Source: an uncultured Bacteroidales bacterium
GTDB taxonomy: Bacteria > Bacteroidota > Bacteroidia > Bacteroidales > GWA2-32-17
Length of the DNA stretch: 37,459 bases
Assembly: GCA_937960415.1 (NCBI GenBank)
Contig: CALGPK010000093.1
Span: 1 to 37,459, forward strand
Direction: 5' to 3'
Positions 25,325 to 33,000 of the stretch are shown here, piece after piece. Position 1 is the stretch's first letter, and each line of letters begins with the position of its first letter. Both the position numbers and the translations under genes were made by a program. A model generated the notes under the pieces. It saw nothing but the letters and a program-made list of their open reading frames with translations, did not search any database and was not told the origin of the DNA.

Positions 25325-25774
25325 TTGCTTCAACTTTTCATAATCCGGAATTTCGCTTAAAAATTTCCATTGGTCGTCGAAAAACATGCAATAATGTTCC
25401 ATGCCGTTGGAGAGTAATATCACAGCCGACTGGTAAGCAATATTGTACATAGCCAGTTGCGATAAGTTTTTGGTCGATAGTTTAACAGTTGGCGATTTGC
25501 ATTCGCAAAGCAATAATGGCTCAAAATTGTTAGAAAAAACAGCTACATCGACGCGCAACCATTTGTTTTGTGTTTGAAAAGCGTATTCGACCTGTATTAG
25601 CGATTCTGGACAATGTTTATAATCAACTAAATACCATATTAAGTGCTGTCGTACCCATTCTTCGGGAGTTAAAGCTACCCACTTTTTGCGAATACGATCA
25701 AATATTTGAAACGAAGCTTGATTTTTTTTGATTTTAAGAGGAAATGAAGGAAAATGAAGTATAGGCAAGTTCAT
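25304..25774 (-). CDS. HsdR N-terminal-like (PD-(D/E)xK fold) protein linked to ruvC
   Basis: This 156-residue stand-alone protein resembles the N-terminal nuclease domain of type I restriction subunits. The motifs are LTPEEWVRQHLIWYLV at about 35-50, then a likely PD-(D/E)xK core with Asp76 in RVDVAVF and Glu91-Cys-Lys93 in LLLCECKSP, then a conserved QLAMYN helix. There are no helicase domains, so this is not a restriction gene; such short proteins are common in Bacteroidota and their function is unknown. Its start overlaps the ruvC stop by four bases (ATGA), which suggests a role with DNA repair or recombination. Confidence 0.85.
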   Translation of the reverse strand: MNLPILHFPSFPLKIKKNQASFQIFDRIRKKWVALTPEEWVRQHLIWYLVDYKHCPESLIQVEYAFQTQNKWLRVDVAVFSNNFEPLLLCECKSPTVKLSTKNLSQLAMYNIAYQSAVILLSNGMEHYCMFFDDQWKFLSEIPDYEKLKQLSNRLY

Positions 25775-26322
25775 ACAATACGATCTTTATTATTTTTGAT
25801 AAAGTCGTCCCACGATTTAAACGTTTTGGGTGCTTTTATGCTATGTTGAAACGAATGACAAACAGCAACAGCAAGAGCATCAGTGGCATCGAGATATTTA
25901 GGCATTTCGGTAAAGCATAGTAGGTGTTGTAATATGATAGCCATCTGTTCTTTCGAAGCGTTTCCATTGCCCGTAATGCTTTGTTTTATTTTTCGGGGGG
26001 AGTATTCAAATACCGGCAATTGATGTGTTAAAGCAGCAGCAATGGCAACCCCCTGTGCACGACCCAGCTTTAGCATTGATTGTACATTTTTACCGTAAAA
26101 CGGTGCTTCTATAGCCAGTTCGTTGGCTTTAAACTCTTTGATAAGCATGCTTGTACGTTCGTAGATATGGCTTAGGCGGTCGTACGAACGGTTGATTTTT
26201 CTTAAATTTACTATGCCAAACGTAATTAATGTGAGTTTTTGCAATTGCTGCAAAACAATTCCGTATCCCATGATTTGAGTTCCGGGATCGATGCCCAAAA
26301 TTATGCGATGGTTGCTAGTCAT
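25771..26322 (-). CDS. ruvC: Holliday junction resolvase RuvC
   Basis: The product is a 183-residue endonuclease that cuts Holliday junctions presented by RuvAB. The four catalytic acids are visible: Asp12 in GIDPG, Glu72 in AIEAPF, and Asp146 and Asp149 in YLDATDALAVAVCH. The start at 26322 (ATG) is chosen over the TTG at 26328. The first bases overlap the end of the upstream transporter gene (stop 26315) by 8, and the stop overlaps the HsdR-N-like gene by ATGA. The genes from 30117 to 25304 are tightly packed and may be one long transcript. Confidence 0.96.
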   Translation of the reverse strand: MTSNHRIILGIDPGTQIMGYGIVLQQLQKLTLITFGIVNLRKINRSYDRLSHIYERTSMLIKEFKANELAIEAPFYGKNVQSMLKLGRAQGVAIAAALTHQLPVFEYSPRKIKQSITGNGNASKEQMAIILQHLLCFTEMPKYLDATDALAVAVCHSFQHSIKAPKTFKSWDDFIKNNKDRIV

Positions 26323-27208
26323 GACCAAAATTAACTTTTTCTTTCCATTTAATTATAACAATTCCCAGCAAAATACACAAAAAGCCAGCAATAGCCATAA
26401 CGGTAATTTGTTCTTTTAATATGGTACTGATAAAAATCAACGACAACACAGGAGACAGAAAAATATAAATGCTAATTTTATCTGAACGTGAGCTATAAGT
26501 CAATGCCATCAACCACAACAAGAAAGTAATGCCCATTTCGAATATGCCGGTATAAATAGCTGCCAAATACGAATAATTCCATTTTGGAAAAGGTAAATGA
26601 AGCAATAGTAGTAGTAAACTAATGTAAATGCTACCAAACAAAAAATTCAGAAATAATTTTTGAAAAGGCGTACGCCGGTCTTTGATATTTACAATCCAAT
26701 ACAACGCCCATATAATACTACTACCTGTAGCTAATAAAACACCCCAAAGGCTTGATTCTTGTCCATTGCTTTTACTGCTATAGGCAATAAAAAAAACACC
26801 CATTAACGATAAAAAAAATGCAACTAACGATACAGGTTTTAACGATTGCTTTAAGAACCAAGAAGAAAATAACACCAGTACGATAGGCCATGTATAATTT
26901 AGTGGTTGTGCCATATATGCCGGTAAAAGACTATAGGCACCAAGCAATACGATGTAATACAAAAAAGGATTAAGCATGCCCGAAACAGCCGAAAAAATCC
27001 ATAGTTTACTGCTAATAACAAACGTAGTTTTTAATTGTCCTTTGATGATAAGAAATAATAAAAAAACAAGGGTGCTGGTATAACTGGCAATGGTTAACAG
27101 ATGCAAAAAGTGTAGCTCCTTTAAAGCAAGTTTAAATGCCGTGGCAGCCGTACTCCATAGCAACACCGCCAGAATGGCAAAAAAAATAGCTTTGGTTTCA
27201 TTTTTCAT
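26315..27208 (-). CDS. DMT-superfamily EamA-type transporter
   Basis: The product is a 297-residue inner-membrane protein with about ten helices in two EamA repeats. The first repeat begins AIFFAILAVLLWSTAATAFK; the second begins near WGVLLATGSSIIWALYWIVN and includes YLAAIYTGIFEMGITFLLWL and LSPVLSLIFISTILKE. The start (FFAILAVLLWST) is the classic EamA signature. The substrate is unknown; family members export amino acids or other metabolites. The gene lies 3 bases after the TPR gene stop and overlaps ruvC, so it is part of the same transcript by position only. Confidence 0.92.
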   Translation of the reverse strand: MKNETKAIFFAILAVLLWSTAATAFKLALKELHFLHLLTIASYTSTLVFLLFLIIKGQLKTTFVISSKLWIFSAVSGMLNPFLYYIVLLGAYSLLPAYMAQPLNYTWPIVLVLFSSWFLKQSLKPVSLVAFFLSLMGVFFIAYSSKSNGQESSLWGVLLATGSSIIWALYWIVNIKDRRTPFQKLFLNFLFGSIYISLLLLLLHLPFPKWNYSYLAAIYTGIFEMGITFLLWLMALTYSSRSDKISIYIFLSPVLSLIFISTILKEQITVMAIAGFLCILLGIVIIKWKEKVNFGHD

Positions 27209-27211
27209 GGA

Positions 27212-29068
27212 TTAAAATGCAAAAGTAGGTTCTTTTTTATCGAAATCTTCGATAATATCGCCACGCAAAATGCGGTACCTGCGTCGGGCTTCATTCGAAT
27301 AAAAATTGCCAGGATATTTATTAAACAATATTTCTAGATACTTCATAGCAAGTTCTTTATTGTTCAGAGTGTACTGATAAATGTTTGCCAGCTTATATGC
27401 TGCAATAGGGGCAGTAACTTCGCGCTCAAAATGGTTTAAAACAGAGTCATACAGCACAATAGCTTGCTCATATAATTTTAACGATGTTAAAATATCGGCT
27501 TTTTTCAACATCGCATCGTCGTGCAATGTATAGGCATTTGGGTTATTAAGTATAGAATCGAGGCAAAGCAACGCAAGCGAATCTTGTTTTTTAAAGACAA
27601 AGAAATCGGCTTTCGAAAACGTTTGCAGGGTTTGCTGAGTAGAATCTATTTCGATATTTTCGTCGATAAACTGCGAAAGAGCAAAAGCATCGTTGGCAAT
27701 GAGCTTTGAAGTAGATGCCTTTAATACATTGGCTTGAGCCTGAGCCCACAAAAAATCGCCGGTGTAGTATGCCAGCATCGCCTTTTTGTATCGTGCTTCG
27801 TGAGCGATGGGCTCGTTAGGGCTGTCTTTTTCCACCTGCGTATAAAGCAACGTTGCTTCCCATACATCATCTCTCATCAGCATAATGTCACCTAACAAAA
27901 TTTTGGCTTCATTGAACTGCTGAAGCGAAAGGGCATTCGATGCAATCATTTTTTTAAGCAAATCAATGGCTTCGTCGGTATGGTTCAGGTAAAAGGCTTT
28001 GAGCTGAGCAAGAATTTTTCCTGCACTGAACGTGTTTTTATTGATTCCGGTAGTAGATAAATACAAGGTAAGCTCTTTCTCGAGTTCCAGAATTTTGTTT
28101 TTATCGATGTTTTTATCATCCAGTATTTGATAATAAAGTGTAAGCAAATAGTCGCTTTTGGCTTCGAAATACCATGCTCCTCTGGGTCCTTTTTGAACGA
28201 TGTATTGAAAAGCTTTAAGAGCTGCATTGTAATCTTTATTAGCCAAGGCTGTTTGACCAATGCTATAAATTCGGCTACCGTCCTCGTTGAAACGTTTATC
28301 GAGCGAAATGGCAAAAGTTAATGCCTGATTGAAAAGATTTTGCTGTAAATATAACCAAATAAGAAACTCGCTTAAAATAGTTGCATCGGGATTTTTTTGT
28401 ATTTGTTGAATAAGTTTACTTTGTAAAAGCTCAACCAACGTTTTGTCTTCCTGATTATATACCGATTGCTGTAACCGATTTTGTACTACTTGTATGATAG
28501 ATGGGTTTTCGATAAGTAGTGTCAAATATTCGTCAATCATTTTGGGATAGAGTTTTTGAATTTGATACAGATTAGCCAGTTCGAGGCGAAAATTGTAGCT
28601 ATTTTTCAGTAGCCGCTGACCTTTTAAATATACTTGTTCGGCATAGTTGTACTCCTGATAGGTAAGAAACATGTTTGCAGCCTGAAATATTTGCGATTGA
28701 TTGGGTCCTATAGATTTTAATACCTCATCGTATATTTTCTTCATTTCATCGAGTTGATTCATAAGTTTATAAACATTGCCCAACATGATTTTAAAACTAA
28801 GATCTGCGGGATTTTTTTTGATTTCTTTTTTTATAGCTTTTTCGGCTTCTTCGTACAACCCTAATAGTTGCAGCGACTGAATGTAATACGTAAAAAAAAA
28901 CGAATTGCGTTGCGATAAATACAGCTCGTTAAACAATGTTGCTGATTTATCATATTCTTTGTTTCGAAAATATTCAAAAGCTAGCTCCTGCTTTTCTCTA
29001 TCGGTATTTTGAGCAAAAAGCCATATAGAAATTTGAAAGAAAAAGAAAAGAAATAGGTATTTTATCAT
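27212..29068 (-). CDS. exported tetratricopeptide-repeat protein
   Basis: The product has 618 residues. A signal peptide (MIKYLFLFFFFQISIWLFAQ) is followed by TPR-like helical hairpins throughout: ELAFEYFRNKEYDKSATLFN at 28-47, LGLYEEAEKAIKKEIKKNPA, KDYNAALKAFQYIVQKGPRG near residue 280, and a C-terminal block with YEQAIVLYDSVLNHFERE and ELAMKYLEILFNKYPGNFYS. The protein is periplasmic or outer-membrane associated and probably scaffolds other proteins, with partner unknown. Its start overlaps the stop of the binding-lipoprotein gene upstream (ATGA). The C-terminal repeats resemble those of outer-membrane assembly TPR proteins, but I cannot name it. Confidence 0.88.
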   Translation of the reverse strand: MIKYLFLFFFFQISIWLFAQNTDREKQELAFEYFRNKEYDKSATLFNELYLSQRNSFFFTYYIQSLQLLGLYEEAEKAIKKEIKKNPADLSFKIMLGNVYKLMNQLDEMKKIYDEVLKSIGPNQSQIFQAANMFLTYQEYNYAEQVYLKGQRLLKNSYNFRLELANLYQIQKLYPKMIDEYLTLLIENPSIIQVVQNRLQQSVYNQEDKTLVELLQSKLIQQIQKNPDATILSEFLIWLYLQQNLFNQALTFAISLDKRFNEDGSRIYSIGQTALANKDYNAALKAFQYIVQKGPRGAWYFEAKSDYLLTLYYQILDDKNIDKNKILELEKELTLYLSTTGINKNTFSAGKILAQLKAFYLNHTDEAIDLLKKMIASNALSLQQFNEAKILLGDIMLMRDDVWEATLLYTQVEKDSPNEPIAHEARYKKAMLAYYTGDFLWAQAQANVLKASTSKLIANDAFALSQFIDENIEIDSTQQTLQTFSKADFFVFKKQDSLALLCLDSILNNPNAYTLHDDAMLKKADILTSLKLYEQAIVLYDSVLNHFEREVTAPIAAYKLANIYQYTLNNKELAMKYLEILFNKYPGNFYSNEARRRYRILRGDIIEDFDKKEPTFAF

Positions 29069-30117
29069 GAGTTTTTCGTTTGTAAGCTATCGGAGTTAAA
29101 TTTAGTTTCTCTAAAGTCAATTTGATACATATCGTTAATTTTCACATTTTCTAAGTTGCTTTTCATGATGTGTTGTACTTGGGAAGAGGTAATATTAAAG
29201 CCACTGATGGCTTTTAATGGTGCATCTTTACGCTGAAATAAATCGATATTTTGTTCTAAAAAATTAGTAAATGTTTCATTGTCAACATTTAACACAATGT
29301 CGAGTTTGCCATTTTTAAGCATTTCTAATTGCTGATGCAGGTTTACATTGAAATATACTTTAATGGTATCCAAATATGGGAGGCAATTGCCTTTTTCGTC
29401 CATCTTAAAATAACGTTGATTTTTGCATAAGATCATGGGGGTATCTTTGTCGGGAAATTGTTTAATATAAAACGGACCAACACCAACCGTAAAGTTGGTT
29501 GCATATTTTTCGTAAGCTTCTTTAGGAAAAATAACAGCAGCAGGTGTAGCCAAAAATTGCAAAAACATTGGGTTGGGTTTAATTAACTTGATAAGCAAAG
29601 TGCTGTCGTTTTCTTTGATTAATCCTTTAACAGTCGGGGTTTTTCCTTCGTAATATTCGCGGGCACCATCGATTTGATCGATAAATATTTCGGCCGATGT
29701 GTTGTGTTCGTTTTTGTTGCAAAGCATAGTTAGCGAATAAATAACATCGTCGATGGTTAGCTTCCGTCCTTTGCCTTTAGCAAAACAAGCATCATCGTGA
29801 AAATAGACATTTGAGTTTATGTAAAAACGATACTCTTTTTCGGAGGTATCGATACGCCAGGTGTCGGCTATACCGGGTTTAATGGAAAGAGTTTGAGGGT
29901 CAATGATAACCAGCCCTTCGTGTATGAGCGACACTATTCGCTGCGAAATAGCATTGTTTATCTCGTGTGGGAATAGGCTGCCCAATGTGCCTGTTTCGGC
30001 AAAAACAAGTGTGCCCCAACCAGCAGAAGGTTTACAAAGAGAATCGCTCGACGATGAAGTACACGATTGTAATAAACATAACGACAATAAAATAAAGACT
30101 AATGTAAGCGTTTTCAT
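29065..30117 (-). CDS. short family-5 solute-binding lipoprotein (C-terminal lobe missing)
   Basis: The product has 350 residues. Lipobox LLQSC (Cys19) marks a lipoprotein. The N-terminal two thirds match family 5 peptide/oligopeptide-binding proteins: LGSLFPHEINNAISQRIVSL, IHEGLVIIDPQTLSIKPGIA, DTWRIDTSEKEYRFYINSNV, LTIDDVIYSLTMLC, VGVGPFYIKQFP. Family members usually have about 500-600 residues, and this one stops soon after the domain II region (LEMLKNGKLDIVLNVDNETF). The normal block with AIDR and the return to domain I are missing. The stop overlaps the next gene by ATGA, so this end looks settled rather than a sequencing break. Ligand binding by the usual closed cleft is doubtful. No permease or ATPase gene lies beside it. 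Confidence 0.8.
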   Translation of the reverse strand: MKTLTLVFILLSLCLLQSCTSSSSDSLCKPSAGWGTLVFAETGTLGSLFPHEINNAISQRIVSLIHEGLVIIDPQTLSIKPGIADTWRIDTSEKEYRFYINSNVYFHDDACFAKGKGRKLTIDDVIYSLTMLCNKNEHNTSAEIFIDQIDGAREYYEGKTPTVKGLIKENDSTLLIKLIKPNPMFLQFLATPAAVIFPKEAYEKYATNFTVGVGPFYIKQFPDKDTPMILCKNQRYFKMDEKGNCLPYLDTIKVYFNVNLHQQLEMLKNGKLDIVLNVDNETFTNFLEQNIDLFQRKDAPLKAISGFNITSSQVQHIMKSNLENVKINDMYQIDFRETKFNSDSLQTKNS

Positions 30118-30127
30118 AAGTATAATG

Positions 30128-30172
30128 TTTGTACAAAATTAAATAAATTTATTGAGAGATGTTTTGTACAAA
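30128..30172. promoter_or_regulatory. paired TTTGTACAAA palindromes over the -7 region of the minus-strand operon
   Basis: Two identical 10-bp perfect palindromes TTTGTACAAA lie at 30128-30137 and 30163-30172, 35 bases apart centre to centre, with a third palindrome AATAAATTTATT between them. The minus-strand -7 element TAATTTTG (30134-30141) overlaps the first copy. The arrangement fits an operator for a dimeric repressor controlling the gene starting at 30117, perhaps also the divergent gene at 30272. Confidence 0.45.
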
Positions 30173-30212
30173 TACGTTTAATTTCTTTGATTTTAATTTT
30201 TTTTTGATTTTT

Positions 30213-30244
30213 TTTGCAATGAAGAATTATTTAACGTATATTCG
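30213..30244 (+). promoter_or_regulatory. promoter of the secreted-protein gene at 30272
   Basis: TTTG at 30213-30216, a 20-base spacer and TATATTCG at 30237-30244 (one mismatch to TANNTTTG) lie 27 bases before the ATG. The upstream DNA is very T-rich. Confidence 0.45.
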
Positions 30245-30271
30245 TTGTTTAAAAGTTAAAAGGTCATACCC

Positions 30272-31060
30272 ATGAAACGACTTGGGCTTAGTTTATTGAT
30301 TATTATTCTTTTGCAAACGGTTGCGTTTGCAGGAGAAATCGTCATAGAAGGCATTTTTCAGGGAAAGAACATTTATGTAATGAATCCATTTGCATCGTCG
30401 GGAGTAGGTTTTTGTGTGTTCGAAGTTACCGTTAATGGTAAGGTATCTACCGACGAAATTAATTCCAGTGCTTTTGAGATTGATTTGTCTGTTTATCAGT
30501 TTAATATAGGCGATAAGGTTACCATTGTCATAAAACACAAAGATAATTGCGTTCCAAAAGTGTTAAACCCCGAAGTTCTTAAGCCCAAGAGTACGTTTAA
30601 TGTTACCAGCATCGAAGTTACCAAAGATGGTTTTTTAAAATGGACTACCACCAACGAGTCGGGCAAGTTGCCTTTTATTGTTGAGCAGTATCGCTGGAAC
30701 AAGTGGATAAAAGTTGACGAAGTGGAAGGCAAAGGTACTGCCGGCACCAATTCGTACTCCGTAAAAGTATATCCGCATTCAGGTAACAATAAGTTTCGTG
30801 TAAAACAGGTCGATTATACCAAAAAACCTCGTATGAGCCAGGATGTACTATTTAAATCGTTGCAACCACCCGTAACTATAACAAACAAAAAATTTGAAAC
30901 CGAAATAACATTCAGTGCCGAGACTATGTACGAAATTTACGATTATTATGGCAATCGAATTCTTAAAGGTATAGGCAACAGAGTAGATATATCGGGACTG
31001 AAAAAAGGTGATTATTTTATCAACTACGACAACACGATGGACCAATTTAAGAAAAAATAG
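30272..31060 (+). CDS. secreted protein with sorting-domain-like C-terminus, unknown function
   Basis: The product has 262 residues. A signal peptide (MKRLGLSLLIIILLQTVAFA) is followed by a beta-rich domain at about 22-110 (GEIVIEGIFQGKNIYVMNPF, VCVFEVTVNGK-like strands, DKVTIVIKHKDNCVPKVLNP). An Ig/FN3-like middle spans about 112-185 (NVTSIEVTKDGFLKWTTTNE, NSYSVKVYPHSGNNKFRVKQ). The tail (EITFSAETMYEIYDYYGNRI, LKGIGNRVDISGLKKGDYFI, NYDNTMDQFKKK) has the strand order and final basic residues of a type IX secretion C-terminal sorting domain, though degenerate. If so, it would be exported through the PorV system. It is a single-gene unit, ending 12 bases before the convergent HAD gene. Confidence 0.78.
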   Translation: MKRLGLSLLIIILLQTVAFAGEIVIEGIFQGKNIYVMNPFASSGVGFCVFEVTVNGKVSTDEINSSAFEIDLSVYQFNIGDKVTIVIKHKDNCVPKVLNPEVLKPKSTFNVTSIEVTKDGFLKWTTTNESGKLPFIVEQYRWNKWIKVDEVEGKGTAGTNSYSVKVYPHSGNNKFRVKQVDYTKKPRMSQDVLFKSLQPPVTITNKKFETEITFSAETMYEIYDYYGNRILKGIGNRVDISGLKKGDYFINYDNTMDQFKKK

Positions 31061-31072
31061 CTCTCTCGTATT

Positions 31073-31705
31073 TTATTTTACGCTCAATAAAGCAAAATTT
31101 TCGCAAAGATCATTAACTAACCAGTGAGTCCGCATTCCTAGCATTTTAGCTGATTCTATGTTTTCGATGCTATCATCGATAAATAATGTTTCCTGAGGCA
31201 AAATTTGCAAATCGTTTATTACATATTTAAATATTTCGATGGAAGGTTTACGTAACTTTATCTCATAAGAGAAATAAACCTTGTCGAAAAACTGATGTAA
31301 CGAAATGCCCCCGGAAGCCTGAGTAAATAGGTTCTTGAAGTACCTGTAATGCAGATTGTTTGTATTGCTTAACAAATAAATGCGATGCCATTTTTTTAAT
31401 TGTTTAAGTAGTTCGATGCGGTTAGGCGGAATATCGAGCAGCATAGCATTCCATGCCTGAGTTATTTCGTGAAGCGAAACATCTTTGGTGCAGTGTTGTT
31501 TAATGTAAATCAGAAACTCATTGTTGGATATTTTGCCCAATTCGAATTCGTGAAGGATACTAGTGGTATCGAAATCGACAAACAATTTGTTGGCCTGGTA
31601 TAAACCTAAATCTTTAAGCAAATGAATAGTAAGCTTAGGATTGATATTGATAATAACACCGCCAAAATCGAAAATTATATGTTTAATGCCCGAAAGGTCG
31701 ATCAT
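31073..31705 (-). CDS. HAD-superfamily hydrolase (HAD-IA type)
   Basis: The product is a 210-residue cytoplasmic phosphatase-like protein. Motif I is IIFDFGGVIININ with the nucleophile Asp; the second acid position is Gly, as is common in this subfamily. Motif II is YLLSNTNNLHY (Ser/Asn), motif III is the Lys in KLRKPSIEIF and motif IV is LFIDDSIENIESAKMLGM. The substrate is not predictable; sugar phosphates or nucleotides are common. The start shares one base (TAATG) with the stop of the upstream gene, so translation is coupled. Confidence 0.92.
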   Translation of the reverse strand: MIDLSGIKHIIFDFGGVIININPKLTIHLLKDLGLYQANKLFVDFDTTSILHEFELGKISNNEFLIYIKQHCTKDVSLHEITQAWNAMLLDIPPNRIELLKQLKKWHRIYLLSNTNNLHYRYFKNLFTQASGGISLHQFFDKVYFSYEIKLRKPSIEIFKYVINDLQILPQETLFIDDSIENIESAKMLGMRTHWLVNDLCENFALLSVK

Positions 31706-32094
31706 TAAAAATATTTTGGCTGTACAATGTCCGACAAAATTACAGCTTTTTTTAAATCTTCGGTAGTAATAACTAGCTGTTTTTTGTCATCGACAGAAGT
31801 ATTTTGGTCAAAATCTATATGTTTTTTTATGATGCGACGATCTACGATAGTTTCGTCTTCAAAAATTTCGTCGTTTACTATTTCTTCAAGTACTTCAATT
31901 TTATTGCTCTCTATTGGTATTCCTTTTTTTGTTTCAAGCTGTTCTACCGGCTCAAAAATTTCTTGCGATGATGATTCGCTTGTAGGAGTAACTGTCTTTT
32001 TTTCAGAATGTTTCTTTTTCGAAGTAAAGATTGGATATAAAACAACAATAGCCAAAATAATATATATTATTCGAATGATGATTTCTTCGTCCAT
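31705..32094 (-). CDS. small membrane-anchored acidic protein, unknown function
   Basis: The product is 129 residues from the ATG at 32094; a TTG at 32100 would add two. One N-terminal helix (IIIRIIYIILAIVVLYPIFT) is followed by a short basic stretch (SKKKHSEKK) and a low-complexity acidic tail (SESSSQEIFEPVEQLETKKG, EVLEEIVNDEIFEDETIVDR). It ends with ITTEDLKKAVILSDIVQPKY, a block that looks conserved and helical. The basic residues after the helix put the tail in the cytoplasm. No family recognised. It overlaps the basic exported protein gene upstream by 28 bases and is coupled to the HAD gene downstream. Confidence 0.7.
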   Translation of the reverse strand: MDEEIIIRIIYIILAIVVLYPIFTSKKKHSEKKTVTPTSESSSQEIFEPVEQLETKKGIPIESNKIEVLEEIVNDEIFEDETIVDRRIIKKHIDFDQNTSVDDKKQLVITTEDLKKAVILSDIVQPKYF

Positions 32095-32513
32095 GGCCAA
32101 CGAATTTTAGTTGTTGAAATTTTTGGCAATTTAATCTTTTTTCTTGAAAGTTGTACCAACTTACTATCCGGATTTTTGTTTTTCTGAATTCTTTCGGCTC
32201 TTTTTAAATTTTTTTTCATTCGCTTATGAACTTTTCGGTCGGTAGCAAGTTCTTTAGGCTTGTCAACTCGTTTCCAGTATTTTTTCTTGGTTTTGATTTC
32301 GTTGTATTGGGCTTTTTTTTCTTTTTTTCGTTGTTCACGTTTGGCTTTTCTTACTTCTTTAGGTTCACGTTTGAAAGTAAATTTTTTTTGTGTTTTTCGC
32401 ACATTATCGCGTGGTTGTGTATCGATAGAGTAAGGCTGCGAATAAAAGGTTTGAATGATACACAAAAAGAATATCATTAAAAGAATATATCGTATTTTAA
32501 GAAGTAATTGCAT
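32067..32513 (-). CDS. exported, highly basic small protein, unknown function
   Basis: The product has 148 residues. A signal peptide (about 1-25, ILLMIFFLCIIQTFYSQ) precedes an extremely Lys/Arg-rich mature part: REPKEVRKAKREQRKKEKKA, WKRVDKPKELATDRKVHKRM and KKNLKRAERIQKNKNP. A C-terminal segment (LVQLSRKKIKLPKISTTKIR, WPWTKKSSFE) follows. The pattern resembles unnamed basic exported proteins of Bacteroidota. The mature region could bind peptidoglycan, lipopolysaccharide or nucleic acid by charge. It heads a three-gene set with tight overlaps (this gene, the acidic membrane protein, the HAD hydrolase). Confidence 0.72.
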   Translation of the reverse strand: MQLLLKIRYILLMIFFLCIIQTFYSQPYSIDTQPRDNVRKTQKKFTFKREPKEVRKAKREQRKKEKKAQYNEIKTKKKYWKRVDKPKELATDRKVHKRMKKNLKRAERIQKNKNPDSKLVQLSRKKIKLPKISTTKIRWPWTKKSSFE

Positions 32514-32556
32514 TTTAAGGTTATTCTGTGTAATTTTACGATGAATTTTGTTGTTT

Positions 32557-32991
32557 ATGTATCGGACAAAGATAGTATTTTTTCTTTTTATAGTATTTTC
32601 TCTGTTTAGTCAAAATGCATGCCGAAAGAAAGACGACGTGGTGCCGTATGTACGCGTCAACTTTACAATTTTTTTAAGTGATCCCGACTTTGTTACACTT
32701 CAAACCATTGGCAATCATGTGTTTGTAACCGGTGGTGTATGTGGTATTGTTATATATCGTCGCTCACAAGACGATTTTACTGCCATTGAACGTTGTTGTA
32801 CATATAAACCATCGGAGCAGTGTGGGGTGCTACACGACACCATAAATATATTGCAATTACATTGTCCATGTTGCCATTCGCGTTTTTCTATTATAGACGG
32901 AACGGTATTGTCGGGACCGGCAGAACGAAATCTGGTACTATACAACACATCGTACGATGCCATTAACAATACTTTACATGTTTACAACTGA
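32557..32991 (+). CDS. Rieske-like lipoprotein with altered cluster ligands
   Basis: The product has 144 residues from the ATG at 32557; an in-frame TTG at 32548 would add three. The lipobox SQNAC places the lipid at Cys22. The C-terminal half follows the Rieske pattern, with C81-T-Y83, then C103-P-C105-C106-H107-S-R-F and DGTVLSGPAERNLVLY. The canonical ligands are C-x-H and C-x-x-H. Here the first His is Tyr83, and the second position is Cys106 with a His one residue later. Similar degenerate Rieske lipoproteins occur in Bacteroidota. Whether it binds a 2Fe-2S cluster is open. It lies 9 bases before the M23 peptidase gene and probably leads that operon. Confidence 0.8.
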   Translation: MYRTKIVFFLFIVFSLFSQNACRKKDDVVPYVRVNFTIFLSDPDFVTLQTIGNHVFVTGGVCGIVIYRRSQDDFTAIERCCTYKPSEQCGVLHDTINILQLHCPCCHSRFSIIDGTVLSGPAERNLVLYNTSYDAINNTLHVYN

Positions 32992-33000
32992 TAAGACTTT

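Noticed and set aside
25304-25774. Restriction-modification system
   Set aside because: Only the HsdR N-terminal-like domain is present, with no helicase, methyltransferase or specificity subunit.
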